Origin: Candidatus Melainabacteria bacterium
GTDB lineage: Bacteria; Cyanobacteriota; Vampirovibrionia; Obscuribacterales; Obscuribacteraceae
DNA: 64,000 nt
Assembly (NCBI GenBank): GCA_012965515.1
Contig: DTSE01000164.1
Location: 1 to 64,000, forward strand
Direction: 5' to 3'
In this document: positions 15,841 to 24,225 of the stretch, one piece after another
Position numbering within the stretch: the stretch's first letter is position 1
Layout of the letters: the number at the start of each line of letters is the position of its first letter
Translations under genes and position numbers: made by a program
The notes under the pieces: generated by a model
Database searches by the model: none
What the model was told of the DNA's origin: nothing
Seen by the model: the letters and a program-made list of their open reading frames with translations, nothing else

Positions 15841-16919
15841 TCGAGCGAGCACAGCTTAGTACTCGAATTTCAAGGACCCAGGTCACCTGGGAGCGCCGGC
15901 CTATCGTCGGCTTTTTCCTTTTGTTTGTTCTTGCTCTCGTCGGCACTGCCGCATTTGCCAAAGGAAACGAGGGCGCCAATGCAAGTGGACTTGAGTCGAT
16001 GCCCATGGCGGCGCCGCCTATTCACAGGGGCGAGGCTTCTACGAGTGCAGCTGCACCGTTTTCACTAAATGCCTCGAAAACGCAAGAAAACACAACCATC
16101 CCGCGCCCATCGTTTAACCTGAATGCTTCGAAATTCACCCAGGGCGTTGAACAGACTGATCCTCAGCTGCAGCCAGGTTCGCCCAAGTTTGATGTATCCG
16201 CATTTAAGCAGGCTCCTCTTGCTGGAAATGTTCAAACCAGCGGGCCGCTTACTGGTGGAGTGCAGGCGCTAAAGCTGTTGGCGAATTACGACATTGAATT
16301 GATCGTTGACGAGTCTCTTTCAATGAGGCGGACGGACTGCCCAGGAGGCTTGTCACGTTGGAACTGGTGCGGAATGCAAGCGGGACAACTGGCAAAACAG
16401 CTTGCACCATACGTTCGAAACGGATTCACCTTAACCACTTTTGCCGGCGGCTATGAGGTTTATGAGAAATCTAGCCCTGAGCATGTTATGCAGTTGTTTC
16501 AAAGTCCGATGTTCACTTTTGGAACTAGAATGTCACTGCCCCTGGACGATAGGCTGAACAACTATTTCAACAAGAAACAAAGCAGCGGTAGGCCTCTTCT
16601 CATTGCCGTCATTACTGACGGCGTTCCTGCACCGCGACGCGAACCATTTTTGGTGGCAGATGTTCTTATAAACGCGACGAAGAGAATGCGTGATCCTCGA
16701 GATGTTACTGTCGTATTTTTTCAAATCGGAGGGGCTGACTTCAAAGGGCAGCGCTTTCTTAGTTACTTAGACAATGGTTTGATGGCAGATGGTGCGCGGT
16801 TTGATATCGTAAAAAATGTGCCGATGGAGCGTCTTGCTCAAATCGGTTTGGCACAATCTCTGGTAAATTCGATTCAAGAGTTCGCGGCGCAGAATAAACT
16901 TGCACCAAGTGTTCGTTGA
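15837..16919 (+). CDS. Exported von Willebrand factor A-domain protein
   Basis: The only reasonable start is TTG at 15837, overlapping the previous stop. It gives 360 residues: a basic N-terminus, one hydrophobic signal segment (VGFFLLFVLALVGTAAFA), a Pro/Ser-rich linker with FSLNASK/FNLNASK repeats, and a VWA domain from about residue 150. The MIDAS motif DxSxS is present as VDESLSM, and the ITDG loop supplies the third metal-binding segment. Cys residues in RTDCPGG and NWCGM may form a disulfide. VWA domains bind ligands through a divalent metal. Coupling to the repeat protein suggests the two act together at the cell surface. Confidence 0.82.
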   Translation: MIERAQLSTRISRTQVTWERRPIVGFFLLFVLALVGTAAFAKGNEGANASGLESMPMAAPPIHRGEASTSAAAPFSLNASKTQENTTIPRPSFNLNASKFTQGVEQTDPQLQPGSPKFDVSAFKQAPLAGNVQTSGPLTGGVQALKLLANYDIELIVDESLSMRRTDCPGGLSRWNWCGMQAGQLAKQLAPYVRNGFTLTTFAGGYEVYEKSSPEHVMQLFQSPMFTFGTRMSLPLDDRLNNYFNKKQSSGRPLLIAVITDGVPAPRREPFLVADVLINATKRMRDPRDVTVVFFQIGGADFKGQRFLSYLDNGLMADGARFDIVKNVPMERLAQIGLAQSLVNSIQEFAAQNKLAPSVR

Positions 16920-16969
16920 TTGCAAGGCTTAAATAGAATCGTTGTTTAGAAGCGTTAGTTGGGAACGAG

Positions 16970-17425
16970 ATGAAGATTTGGGTTGATGCTGATGCTTGTC
17001 CGGGTGCAGTCAGAGACATTGTCATTGCGGCATCACACAAGCGAAAGATTGAGACTGCATTTGTTGCAAATAAGCCGCTTGCCCTGCCGGTTTCCGATTT
17101 GATCAAATTTGTCCTTGTTGGAAGTGCTCCCGATGCTGCCGACGCGTATATTCTTGAACAAGCGCAGAAGGGAGATCTTGTTATTACGCAAGACATTCCG
17201 CTTGCTCATCCACTTGTTCATAAACAGATAGTTGTGATTAGTCCTCGGGGTTTGATCTTCGATGAGGACAATATCGGAGAACGACTTTCAGTGCGTGACA
17301 TGTTGCAAGACATGCGTGATGTCGGAATTGTTACGGGCGGACCGAAACAATTTGGCGAGAAGGAAAAGCGTGAATTTGCATCGAGCTTTGATAGAGAACT
17401 CACGAAACTCATAAAGAAGGTGTAG
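16970..17425 (+). CDS. YaiI/YqxD family protein (DUF188, PIN-like)
   Basis: The 151-residue protein begins MKIWVDADACPGAVRD, the hallmark of the YaiI/YqxD (DUF188) family, and keeps the later acidic motifs DAADAYI, LVITQDIPLA and the tail motif GGPKQF. Length matches the family. The fold is PIN-like, and several conserved acidic residues suggest a metal-dependent nuclease site, but no activity is established from sequence. It is cytoplasmic. The first of two tandem ATPase genes begins 12 bases downstream, so they may share a transcript. Confidence 0.9.
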   Translation: MKIWVDADACPGAVRDIVIAASHKRKIETAFVANKPLALPVSDLIKFVLVGSAPDAADAYILEQAQKGDLVITQDIPLAHPLVHKQIVVISPRGLIFDEDNIGERLSVRDMLQDMRDVGIVTGGPKQFGEKEKREFASSFDRELTKLIKKV

Positions 17426-17437
17426 ATTAGTAGTCTC

Positions 17438-18631
17438 ATGAAAATTCAAGAAATTGAGATTTCGGGCTACAGGTCTATTGACGACCTTAAACTTGAACTG
17501 AACAATGTGACAGTTCTGGTCGGCGCAAATGGCTGCGGGAAAAGTAACATCTATCAGTCGATAAATCTGATCGCTGCGGCTGCGACGGGGCAATTTGCGC
17601 GTCGCATCGCAGAAGAAGGCGGCATGCAGTCGATACTATGGGCCGGTGATAGAGGGAAGCGAGAGCAGATAAGGACGCGTCTATCAGTCGGATTTGAACA
17701 GCTTCGCTATTCAATAGAGTTTGGGCTGATGCCGGCTAGTGAACGACTGGCCGGTTTCGTCTATCCGGACGGCACGCAAGATACGGAACTCTCAATCTTT
17801 AAGCTTGATCCAGATATCAAAGAAGAGACTGTTGAAATAAAAACTGGTAAGCGTCTGGTTAATCTGTTGAAGAGGAAACGGTCGATTGTCCTAGCGAAAG
17901 ATATCGACGGCGAGGAACAGGCTTATCCAGATGCTCTTGGTGAAAGTGAATCTGTTCTATCCGAACTACGAGAACCACATAGATTTCCGGAGCTCGCGAA
18001 TCTCAGATCTCAGTTTCTTCGCTGGCGTTTCTATCATGATTTTAGAACTGATCTACAGTCTCCCATCAGAGATCCACAACTAGCAACGATGACGCCGGTT
18101 CTTAGTCACGACGGCAGAGATCTGGCGGCAACACTTGCAACAATTCGTGCGGTAGGAGACAAGGCGAAGCTAAATCATTCGTTGAAAAAGGCCTTCCCTG
18201 ATTCCGATGTAATTGTTGAGGAAGAAGGCGGTACAGTTCATATGCGTATGAGTTTTCCAGGAGTAACAAGAGAACTCGAGGCTAGAGAACTTTCTGATGG
18301 AGTTCTGCAGTATCTGTGTTTGCTTGCCGCTTTGTTGACGCCGCGCCCGTCACCATTTATGGTGCTCAATGAACCCGAGACAAGTATACATTTTGATTTG
18401 CTGAAACCAATGGCGGATTTAATTACTGCGGCATCGGAGAATTCTCAGATACTACTCACCACTCACTCGAAAGAACTCGCACGAGCGCTTCGACTCAAAG
18501 GGGCGACAACATATGAGTTGGAAAAGATTGATGGTGCGACTTGTCTGCGGGGAAAGCGCAAGGTAAGAACGCAGGAACAAAAGATGCGTGGTTGGCTTGG
18601 TCCAGAAACAGATGTAATGGAAGATGAGTGA
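17438..18631 (+). CDS. SMC/RecF-like AAA ATPase, first of a tandem paralogous pair
   Basis: The 397-residue protein has Walker A GANGCGKS (residues 29-36), an ABC-type signature ELSDGVLQYL, Walker B MVLNEPETS and the switch His in TTHSKELA. This is the minimal 'predicted ATPase' (COG4637-type) layout, with no TOPRIM nuclease domain as in OLD proteins. The middle insert holds REPHRFPEL and WRFYHDFRTD, conserved in its neighbour. In this copy the usual SLHPDL after Walker B reads SIHFDL. It probably dimerises on ATP; the substrate is unknown. Its stop overlaps a possible GTG start of the second ATPase. Confidence 0.85.
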   Translation: MKIQEIEISGYRSIDDLKLELNNVTVLVGANGCGKSNIYQSINLIAAAATGQFARRIAEEGGMQSILWAGDRGKREQIRTRLSVGFEQLRYSIEFGLMPASERLAGFVYPDGTQDTELSIFKLDPDIKEETVEIKTGKRLVNLLKRKRSIVLAKDIDGEEQAYPDALGESESVLSELREPHRFPELANLRSQFLRWRFYHDFRTDLQSPIRDPQLATMTPVLSHDGRDLAATLATIRAVGDKAKLNHSLKKAFPDSDVIVEEEGGTVHMRMSFPGVTRELEARELSDGVLQYLCLLAALLTPRPSPFMVLNEPETSIHFDLLKPMADLITAASENSQILLTTHSKELARALRLKGATTYELEKIDGATCLRGKRKVRTQEQKMRGWLGPETDVMEDE

Positions 18632-18639
18632 GGGGTGTG

Positions 18640-19773
18640 GTGAGTCTCGCTGAATTCTCAATTCAAAACTATCGCTCCATTAAGCATGCTTGGCTGAAGC
18701 TTGATCGCATGAATGTGATTGTCGGTCCAAATGGATCAGGCAAAAGTAATTTATATCGAGCTATTTATTTACTCGCCTCAACCGCATCTGGAAGATTAGC
18801 CAGGAATGTTGCGGAAGAAGGTGGTATGTCATCCGTTCTTTGGTCTGGAAAAGGTTCAGACAATAAGAAGGTTGAGCTTTCTGTGAAACTAGACAATTTG
18901 CAATACGATCTTACTTTTGCCGCCTTGTCACCTTCTCTTGGTGGTGGCAAAGATTCTGTTTTCAAAAACGATGTTGAAATTCTCAAAGAGGAGATTAACA
19001 TCAAAAGCGGACAGTCTCGCTCTTGCATTTTGAAACGTAGCAAGGCAGCTATCTACTTGGTTGATGCAAAAGGCACCAAGGTTGATTACACCATGCGCGT
19101 GCCTGCCAATGAATCGATTCTCTTTGGGATCAGAGAGCCTCACCGTTTTCCACAACTTTCTGCTCTCAGGCAAGAGTTCTTAAGTTGGCGATTCTATCAT
19201 CACTTTCGTACTGACAAAGAATCTCCTTTGAGAAAACCTCAGTTGGCCGTAATGACACCAAGAATGGCTCACGATGGGAGTGACTTCGTTTCTGCAATTG
19301 CCACTATTCTTCAGTGGGGAGACAGCAATGGGTTGCTCAATAGTTTGGATGATGCGTTTCCCGGTTCCGATTTAGCAATATCCGAGTCGTCTTCTGGTTT
19401 GCGTGTCTTGTTCAAGTCTTCTGATTTACGCAGAGCATTTCAGACGCATGAATTGTCCGATGGCACGCTCCAATATTTGTGTTTGCTCGCGGCTCTTTAT
19501 AGCTTGGATCCACCATCTGTGTTGGTAATTAATGAACCGGAGACTAGTCTTCATCCTGATCTAAGCGAACCGTTGGCCCGACTCCTGGTAGCAGCTTCGC
19601 ATCGCTCACAAGTTTGGATTACTACGCATTCTCGGGATCTTGCCGACTCGATCGTAGAGCTTGGAGGATATTCTCCGATTGAGCTTGAGAAAGTGGAAGG
19701 TGAAACCAAATTGCTGGGCGTAAGTATGGGGCGTTATCGAGAGTCCTTTCAACAATCGGAAGACGACGACTAG
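18640..19773 (+). CDS. SMC/RecF-like AAA ATPase, second of a tandem paralogous pair
   Basis: From a GTG at 18640 the protein is about 377 residues (alternative GTG starts lie at 18628, overlapping the previous stop, and 18637). Motifs are Walker A GPNGSGKS (29-36), signature ELSDGTLQYL, Walker B LVINEPETSLHPDL and TTHSRDLA. It shares REPHRFPQL, WRFYHHFRTD and LAVMTPRMAHDG with the preceding ATPase, so the two arose by tandem duplication and then diverged considerably. No nuclease or membrane domain is seen. Two co-transcribed ATPases may form a heterodimer; a role in DNA repair or defence is possible but unproven. Confidence 0.85.
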   Translation: MSLAEFSIQNYRSIKHAWLKLDRMNVIVGPNGSGKSNLYRAIYLLASTASGRLARNVAEEGGMSSVLWSGKGSDNKKVELSVKLDNLQYDLTFAALSPSLGGGKDSVFKNDVEILKEEINIKSGQSRSCILKRSKAAIYLVDAKGTKVDYTMRVPANESILFGIREPHRFPQLSALRQEFLSWRFYHHFRTDKESPLRKPQLAVMTPRMAHDGSDFVSAIATILQWGDSNGLLNSLDDAFPGSDLAISESSSGLRVLFKSSDLRRAFQTHELSDGTLQYLCLLAALYSLDPPSVLVINEPETSLHPDLSEPLARLLVAASHRSQVWITTHSRDLADSIVELGGYSPIELEKVEGETKLLGVSMGRYRESFQQSEDDD

Positions 19774-19803
19774 GTCCAATGCGCCCCTACGCTTCGCTAT
19801 ACA

Positions 19804-20325
19804 CTATGCAGTTTTCGAAAGATCGATCTTCTCGTGCTCTGTTCCTTCTTCTTTGTATTCTTCGCCAGTTACTGCCGCTTTCAAGAATCCAAATAATTGA
19901 ACGATTGAATACGATGGTGCATCCCAATATTCTGCGTATTCAGGAGTAACGCGCAACACAGCGATCATCGGATCGTCTGGACCTTTCGGAAACCAAGCTT
20001 TCATCAGCGGATTCCAAAGCTCATGTACTTTTGCCGTGTCGCGGTAAGTTTGCCCACTGCCGGAAATGGAAACGTATCTCTGCGACTTCACATCCATGTA
20101 AACCAAATTTACCTGTTCTTGCTGACTGACTTCAGCCACCTTTGCAGTGTTGGTGTTTGTGAGAAACCAAAGTGCATCATCAACATTAACTTCATGAGTG
20201 GCCATTGGTCTGCTGCGCAACTGACCATCTGCGCTGACAGTCGTTAACATCGCAACCTTAATGTCTTTGATTAGTTCCTGCAGTTTCCTTTTGGAGTCTT
20301 CATCATAGTAATTCTGACCTGTCAT
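19804..20325 (-). CDS. Pyridoxamine 5'-phosphate oxidase-like FMN-binding protein (general stress protein 26 family)
   Basis: An AGGAGA ribosome-binding site 8 bases upstream selects the ATG ending at 20325, giving about 173 residues. The split-barrel signature is clear: AMLTTVSADGQLRSRPMA, then ALWFLTNTNTAK, VNLVYMD and YVSISGSG. This matches the general stress protein 26 (YdaG/GsiB-type) branch, which binds FMN or FAD and probably reduces a small molecule. It is cytoplasmic. The gene converges on the ATPase pair, with only about 30 bases between the stops and no clear terminator. Confidence 0.88.
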   Translation of the reverse strand: MTGQNYYDEDSKRKLQELIKDIKVAMLTTVSADGQLRSRPMATHEVNVDDALWFLTNTNTAKVAEVSQQEQVNLVYMDVKSQRYVSISGSGQTYRDTAKVHELWNPLMKAWFPKGPDDPMIAVLRVTPEYAEYWDAPSYSIVQLFGFLKAAVTGEEYKEEGTEHEKIDLSKTA

Positions 20326-20408
20326 CCTGTTTCTCCTTTGCACGCAATTCTGCGCGTTGCTCTGGTTTCAACAGAAGGACTGGTGAATAAGTCTATGGTT
20401 CCAATTGT

Positions 20409-21404
20409 TTAAGGCATTACAACACTTGGCTCAGTTGCCGGCGGTGGTGAATATCCGCTGTTGCCGACAGGCTGGCTCACAGTTGGCTGTGACGGCACCA
20501 CTGGAGCTGGTTGTGGTGATACAGGTTGCCCAGGAAGTGTGCTTGTGGAGCTCGTTGTCGTTCCTGTCGCTGTGCCATCAAAGTTGGCTGGCGCCGTCTT
20601 GCTCATCATTGTGAATCCAAAGAATGCAATAACAATCACCACAACCAGCACAGCAATCATCATATAGCCGGCGTTGTTGTTAGCAGGCATATCACGATTT
20701 TGAAACTGATAGTTTGCATTTGGATCTTGCACAGGAAGACCGGATGCAGATGAAGATGTCATTGCGGATTGATAGTTGTTGTAGTTTTTCATCCACTGCG
20801 GTTGTTCGCCAGGCGGTTTTGCCGGTGCTGCAGGCGGGCGCGAACCGGGAGTGGGGATAGCATTGAGGTCGCTGGCACTAACGCTTGCCGGATTTGAGTT
20901 ACCCATCCCTGGTGTGGGGATCGCATTCAACTGATCTGCAAAACTCATTCCACCCGCTGCAGCTGGTGCTGGTGCCGGCGCCGGTGCTTCCGGTGCTTTT
21001 GCGGCACTGCCTGGAGTTGGAATCGCATCAAGCTGACTCTTGGTGATTGACGCGGCCGGCTTCTGACCGGGGGTTGGGATGGCATTTAGCTGGTCGGCCA
21101 TATTAGGCTCCGCTTTTCCTGGCGCCGGAACTGGCGCAGGGGACGGCTTTGCGCCCCCCGGTGTGGGAATAGCGTCCAGAGCCGATTTCATGTTTTGCTG
21201 GCTACTGGCTGGTTTTGGGGCTGGAACTGGTGCAGGAGCAGGTTTTGCCGCTGCGGCTGCTGGAGAACCCGGGGTTTTAATAGCATCAAGCTGTGCTTTC
21301 ATGCTATCGCCTGCTGCGGCGTGACCCTTGCAATGTGCGTCTGGGGATGCCGGATCGGCGACTTTGGATTTCCCACAAATTGAACAGGTATTTGCGTCAG
21401 TCAT
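20409..21404 (-). CDS. Single-pass membrane protein with zinc-finger-like N-terminus and six 'L-D/N-AIPTPG' repeats
   Basis: I recognise no family. The 331-residue protein starts with a possible zinc site (C7, C10, H24, C25, H28). A long Pro/Ala-rich region carries six copies of L-D/N-A-I-P/K-T-P-G (near residues 39, 76, 106, 125, 159 and 180) separated by PAPAPVPAP-like spacers. One transmembrane helix follows at about 248-265 (MMIAVLVVVIVIAFFGF), then a Thr/Pro-rich tail. With no signal peptide, the repeats should be cytoplasmic and the tail exported. Evenly spaced identical motifs in a flexible chain suggest docking sites for a partner. Divergent from the reductase at 21667. Confidence 0.75.
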   Translation of the reverse strand: MTDANTCSICGKSKVADPASPDAHCKGHAAAGDSMKAQLDAIKTPGSPAAAAAKPAPAPVPAPKPASSQQNMKSALDAIPTPGGAKPSPAPVPAPGKAEPNMADQLNAIPTPGQKPAASITKSQLDAIPTPGSAAKAPEAPAPAPAPAAAGGMSFADQLNAIPTPGMGNSNPASVSASDLNAIPTPGSRPPAAPAKPPGEQPQWMKNYNNYQSAMTSSSASGLPVQDPNANYQFQNRDMPANNNAGYMMIAVLVVVIVIAFFGFTMMSKTAPANFDGTATGTTTSSTSTLPGQPVSPQPAPVVPSQPTVSQPVGNSGYSPPPATEPSVVMP

Positions 21405-21666
21405 AGGTTTAACTCAAAATCGGGGCGATTATTAACTATGTCAAAACATTATATACGCTAGGTTTGTACCCGATTTTTCGGCGTGTACACCACCCCCGAA
21501 AGAGTCACAGGTTGGCTGTAGAGGATTTTGTCACGAGGCAAACGTTTTGCCTTTTGCGAACTTTCGCGCAATTGCGGCTGTTTTTTGCAGGCAGAAAACC
21601 ATGTAAGGCCGATAAAATCATCGTTCGGACAATTCCGCAATTTAGGAATGAAACAAGGACAAATTC

Positions 21667-22701
21667 ATGACAAGTACGATGCAATTGAAGAACCGGCAGT
21701 TTCGACTTAAAACAAGACCAAACGGTCGGGTGACCAAAGACAATTTTGATTTTGTCGAAGAGAACATTCCCGAATTGGCGAAAGACCAGATTTTGGTGCG
21801 CACCATTTACCTTTCGCTTGATCCGACGAATAGAATTTGGATGAGCGATATGGAGCAATACTTGCCGCCGGTCCAAATTGGTGACGTGATGCGAGGATTG
21901 GGGATTGGAAAAGTAATTCAATCTAAGAACTCAAAATTCAAAGAAGGCTCTTACGTCAGCGGTGTGCTGGGTTGGCAGGAATATGTAGTGTCGGATGGTA
22001 GAGGCGCTTGGCCGCTGACTGTTCTTCCGAAGCTGCCCGGATTGTCTTTAGAGATTATGGCGGGAGCCGCTGGAATGACCGGACTGACCGCTTACTTTGG
22101 GCTATACGAAATCGGCAAGCCTAAAGAAGGTGAGACTATGGTTGTTTCTGCAGCAGCAGGAGCGGTGGGAAGCATTGTCGGACAGCTCGGTAAAATTAGT
22201 GGTTTGAGAGTTGTTGGTATTGCCGGTGGTGAAGAGAAATGCAGATGGCTCAAGGATGAACTAAAATTCGATGCTGCAATCGACTACAAGAATCCCAATT
22301 GGAAACAGCATCTAGAGGATGCAACTCCCAATGGTGTCGATATCAACTTCGAGAACGTTGGCGGCGAAATCATGGAAGCCGTCTACAAACGAATGAATCT
22401 GCATGGACGTTTTGTTCTTTGTGGACTGATTTCCGGTTACAACGATACGGATGACAGCAAGTCGCGAATCAGTATTGCGCCTGCGTTGATGAAGCGAATC
22501 AAGATTGAAGGTTTCATCATTACTGACTACGTTCAACGGTTTCAGGAAGCTGCCACTAAAATCATCATGTGGATGGCGGCAGGCAAAATCAAGCACAAGG
22601 AAACAATCATTGAAGGACTTGATAAAGCTCCTGAGTCATTGAATCTGCTGTTCGATGGCGGCAATGTCGGCAAGTTGCTGATCAAGGTTTCCGAGCCGTA
22701 G
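21667..22701 (+). CDS. NADP-dependent medium-chain reductase (CurA/prostaglandin-reductase-like)
   Basis: The 344-residue protein belongs to the zinc-free leukotriene B4 12-hydroxydehydrogenase/CurA branch of the MDR superfamily. Typical motifs are LSLDPTNRIWM, MAGAAGMTGLTAYFGL, and the nucleotide-binding stretch VSAAAGAVGSIVGQLGK. INFENVGGE is also conserved. Zinc-ligand cysteines of alcohol dehydrogenases are absent. The predicted activity is NADPH-dependent reduction of alpha,beta-unsaturated carbonyls. An AAGGA ribosome-binding site lies 7 bases before the ATG. It is transcribed divergently from the 'AIPTPG' repeat gene. Confidence 0.9.
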   Translation: MTSTMQLKNRQFRLKTRPNGRVTKDNFDFVEENIPELAKDQILVRTIYLSLDPTNRIWMSDMEQYLPPVQIGDVMRGLGIGKVIQSKNSKFKEGSYVSGVLGWQEYVVSDGRGAWPLTVLPKLPGLSLEIMAGAAGMTGLTAYFGLYEIGKPKEGETMVVSAAAGAVGSIVGQLGKISGLRVVGIAGGEEKCRWLKDELKFDAAIDYKNPNWKQHLEDATPNGVDINFENVGGEIMEAVYKRMNLHGRFVLCGLISGYNDTDDSKSRISIAPALMKRIKIEGFIITDYVQRFQEAATKIIMWMAAGKIKHKETIIEGLDKAPESLNLLFDGGNVGKLLIKVSEP

Positions 22702-22857
22702 ACCGTCCGCACTATGCCAGCCATGAAACGCGTGCACCCTGGAAAAGTGGTTTCTCCGAACCTCTCCAGGAAATCCCTTAATAGGGGGTGCGTAGTTTCG
22801 TGGAAAGCATTAATATAGTGTCAGTCGTTCGTTGAGTCGTCTTCGGGGTGAGGCATC

Positions 22858-22962
22858 ATGGGAAAAGAGCAAAAGCAGAAAAAAGAAGTGAAAAAGAAGC
22901 CGGCTAAGACTCAGAAAGAGAAAAAGGCGGCAAAACAAGAGAAAAAGCGTTCCGGCTCGTAG
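22858..22962 (+). CDS. 34-residue Lys-rich peptide
   Basis: The ATG at 22858 follows a GTGAGG ribosome-binding site and opens a 34-codon frame ending in TAG at 22960-22962. Lys makes up nearly half the residues (MGKEQKQKKEVKKK... to QEKKRSGS) with Glu and Gln, giving a strongly basic, helical or disordered peptide. A strong hairpin terminator begins 20 bases after the stop, so this looks like a compact independent gene. Similar tiny Lys-rich proteins occur in many proteobacteria as uncharacterised ORFs. A nucleic-acid-binding or ribosome-associated role is possible. Confidence 0.65.
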   Translation: MGKEQKQKKEVKKKPAKTQKEKKAAKQEKKRSGS

Positions 22963-22982
22963 GACAGCCTTATTCAAGTTTC

Positions 22983-23024
22983 AAAGCCATAAGCAAGCGC
23001 CGCGTCGCTGCTTGTGGCTTTTTA
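22983..23024 (+). terminator. Rho-independent terminator
   Basis: AAAGCCATAAGC at 22983-22994 and AGCG at 22996-22999 pair with CGCTGCTTGTGGCTTT across a six-base loop, with one bulged A and one G-T pair. The stem runs into a T-tract ending near 23023. It is the clearest intrinsic terminator in the window and closes the 34-codon gene. Confidence 0.85.
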
Positions 23025-23131
23025 GTCGACAAGAGGAAGGTGACACCGACGAACGGTGTTTTCAATGATCAATTTGCATTAAAATAGCCTGCTGAATCAT
23101 TCGGTCACTTTGGTTTCTTCCGGTATCTCAA

Positions 23132-23980
23132 ATGCCTGGCGCAGCAATAATGTGGATTCGAGACGGCGTTCTGGTTAACAGAATGCACCTCAATCCCGTT
23201 GCGTTCGCTTTTGCGTACTGGTTTTTCACACCTCCTGAGAAGCGTTCGAGACTATCGATTGAGCGATTGATCAATTTTGGCTTCACTAAGTCCGGCTTCT
23301 CATGCGCCGATAAAATGTTTCTCTTCAATCAAGAGAACGATAATGCGCTTTCGAACGTGGATGCTGCCGCTAGCTTTTACAATGAACTGGCCACGGCAGC
23401 GGCTGAGTCATGCTCTTATTTTGATGGAGCCGTGAGCCTTCTGGAGGACCTTCAGAAGGCGGGTGTATACAGCTACATCACGTCGGCGGTCGAGCAGGAA
23501 GTACTCGACAGATGGGCGCAAAGTACCCAGGGAAAATTGATCAGTCCAAAACTTATGGAAATTTTGGGGCGTCGACCGAATTTTTTCAAAGGCACCGATC
23601 ACTTCGAATACGTCAGCGATACTGTCAAGCCTGATGTTATCTACTATGTTGCAGATGCGGTTTCGGAATTGCTGACGGTGCTTGCAAACAAAGAGAGATT
23701 CAAGATTGTTTCAGTTGGTTTTTCCTATTGCATCGATAAGCCGCAAGTGATGGAGGCGGTCAGATTGGTGAAGGAAACTCTGGCACGATTTCCAGCTGAT
23801 GCAATTCCCTATAGTGAAGACTTGCAAGTTGATGAAAGCAAATTACAAGTGCCGGAAGAGTACCAGTTGGCTGAATCACTTAAAGGTGCTGGCGCAGACC
23901 ACGTCGCTGGCGGCGACGCCAATGAGATATTTCCGAATCTGCGAAAGTACTTTGTGGAACAAGGATTGCTGAAGCAATAG
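23132..23980 (+). CDS. HAD-superfamily-like protein without the catalytic nucleophile
   Basis: The 282-residue protein has the outline of a HAD phosphatase. Motif I would be MWIRDGVLV, in which the second Asp and the GVL are kept but the nucleophilic first Asp is Ile. Motif II is fairly intact (SYITSAV) and motif IV is represented by YVADAVSELL. A cap-like helical insertion occupies about residues 25-100. Loss of the nucleophile suggests a non-catalytic binding or regulatory protein. The start context is weak, but no better start is visible. It is a lone gene after the terminator at 22983-23024. Confidence 0.65.
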   Translation: MPGAAIMWIRDGVLVNRMHLNPVAFAFAYWFFTPPEKRSRLSIERLINFGFTKSGFSCADKMFLFNQENDNALSNVDAAASFYNELATAAAESCSYFDGAVSLLEDLQKAGVYSYITSAVEQEVLDRWAQSTQGKLISPKLMEILGRRPNFFKGTDHFEYVSDTVKPDVIYYVADAVSELLTVLANKERFKIVSVGFSYCIDKPQVMEAVRLVKETLARFPADAIPYSEDLQVDESKLQVPEEYQLAESLKGAGADHVAGGDANEIFPNLRKYFVEQGLLKQ

Positions 23981-24225
23981 CCAGAAAAGCCTTTGGTCAG
24001 TACGTTTGGAATGGTTTTGCGACGTGGTGTGGCACCCCCTCGCGGCGTTTAATCTTCGTGACCAACTTCTGACCGCACACTGCCTTAGAGTGCAAGTACC
24101 CCTCAACTAAGCAGCTGCCGAAGTCGCGTTAATGTGATTTCCAGCACATGGCGTTGAGATTCGACTGCCCGGATACGCCTTCCGAAGCACAGTCGTCCAT
24201 ACAAAACACTTATGAGGAAACCTTG

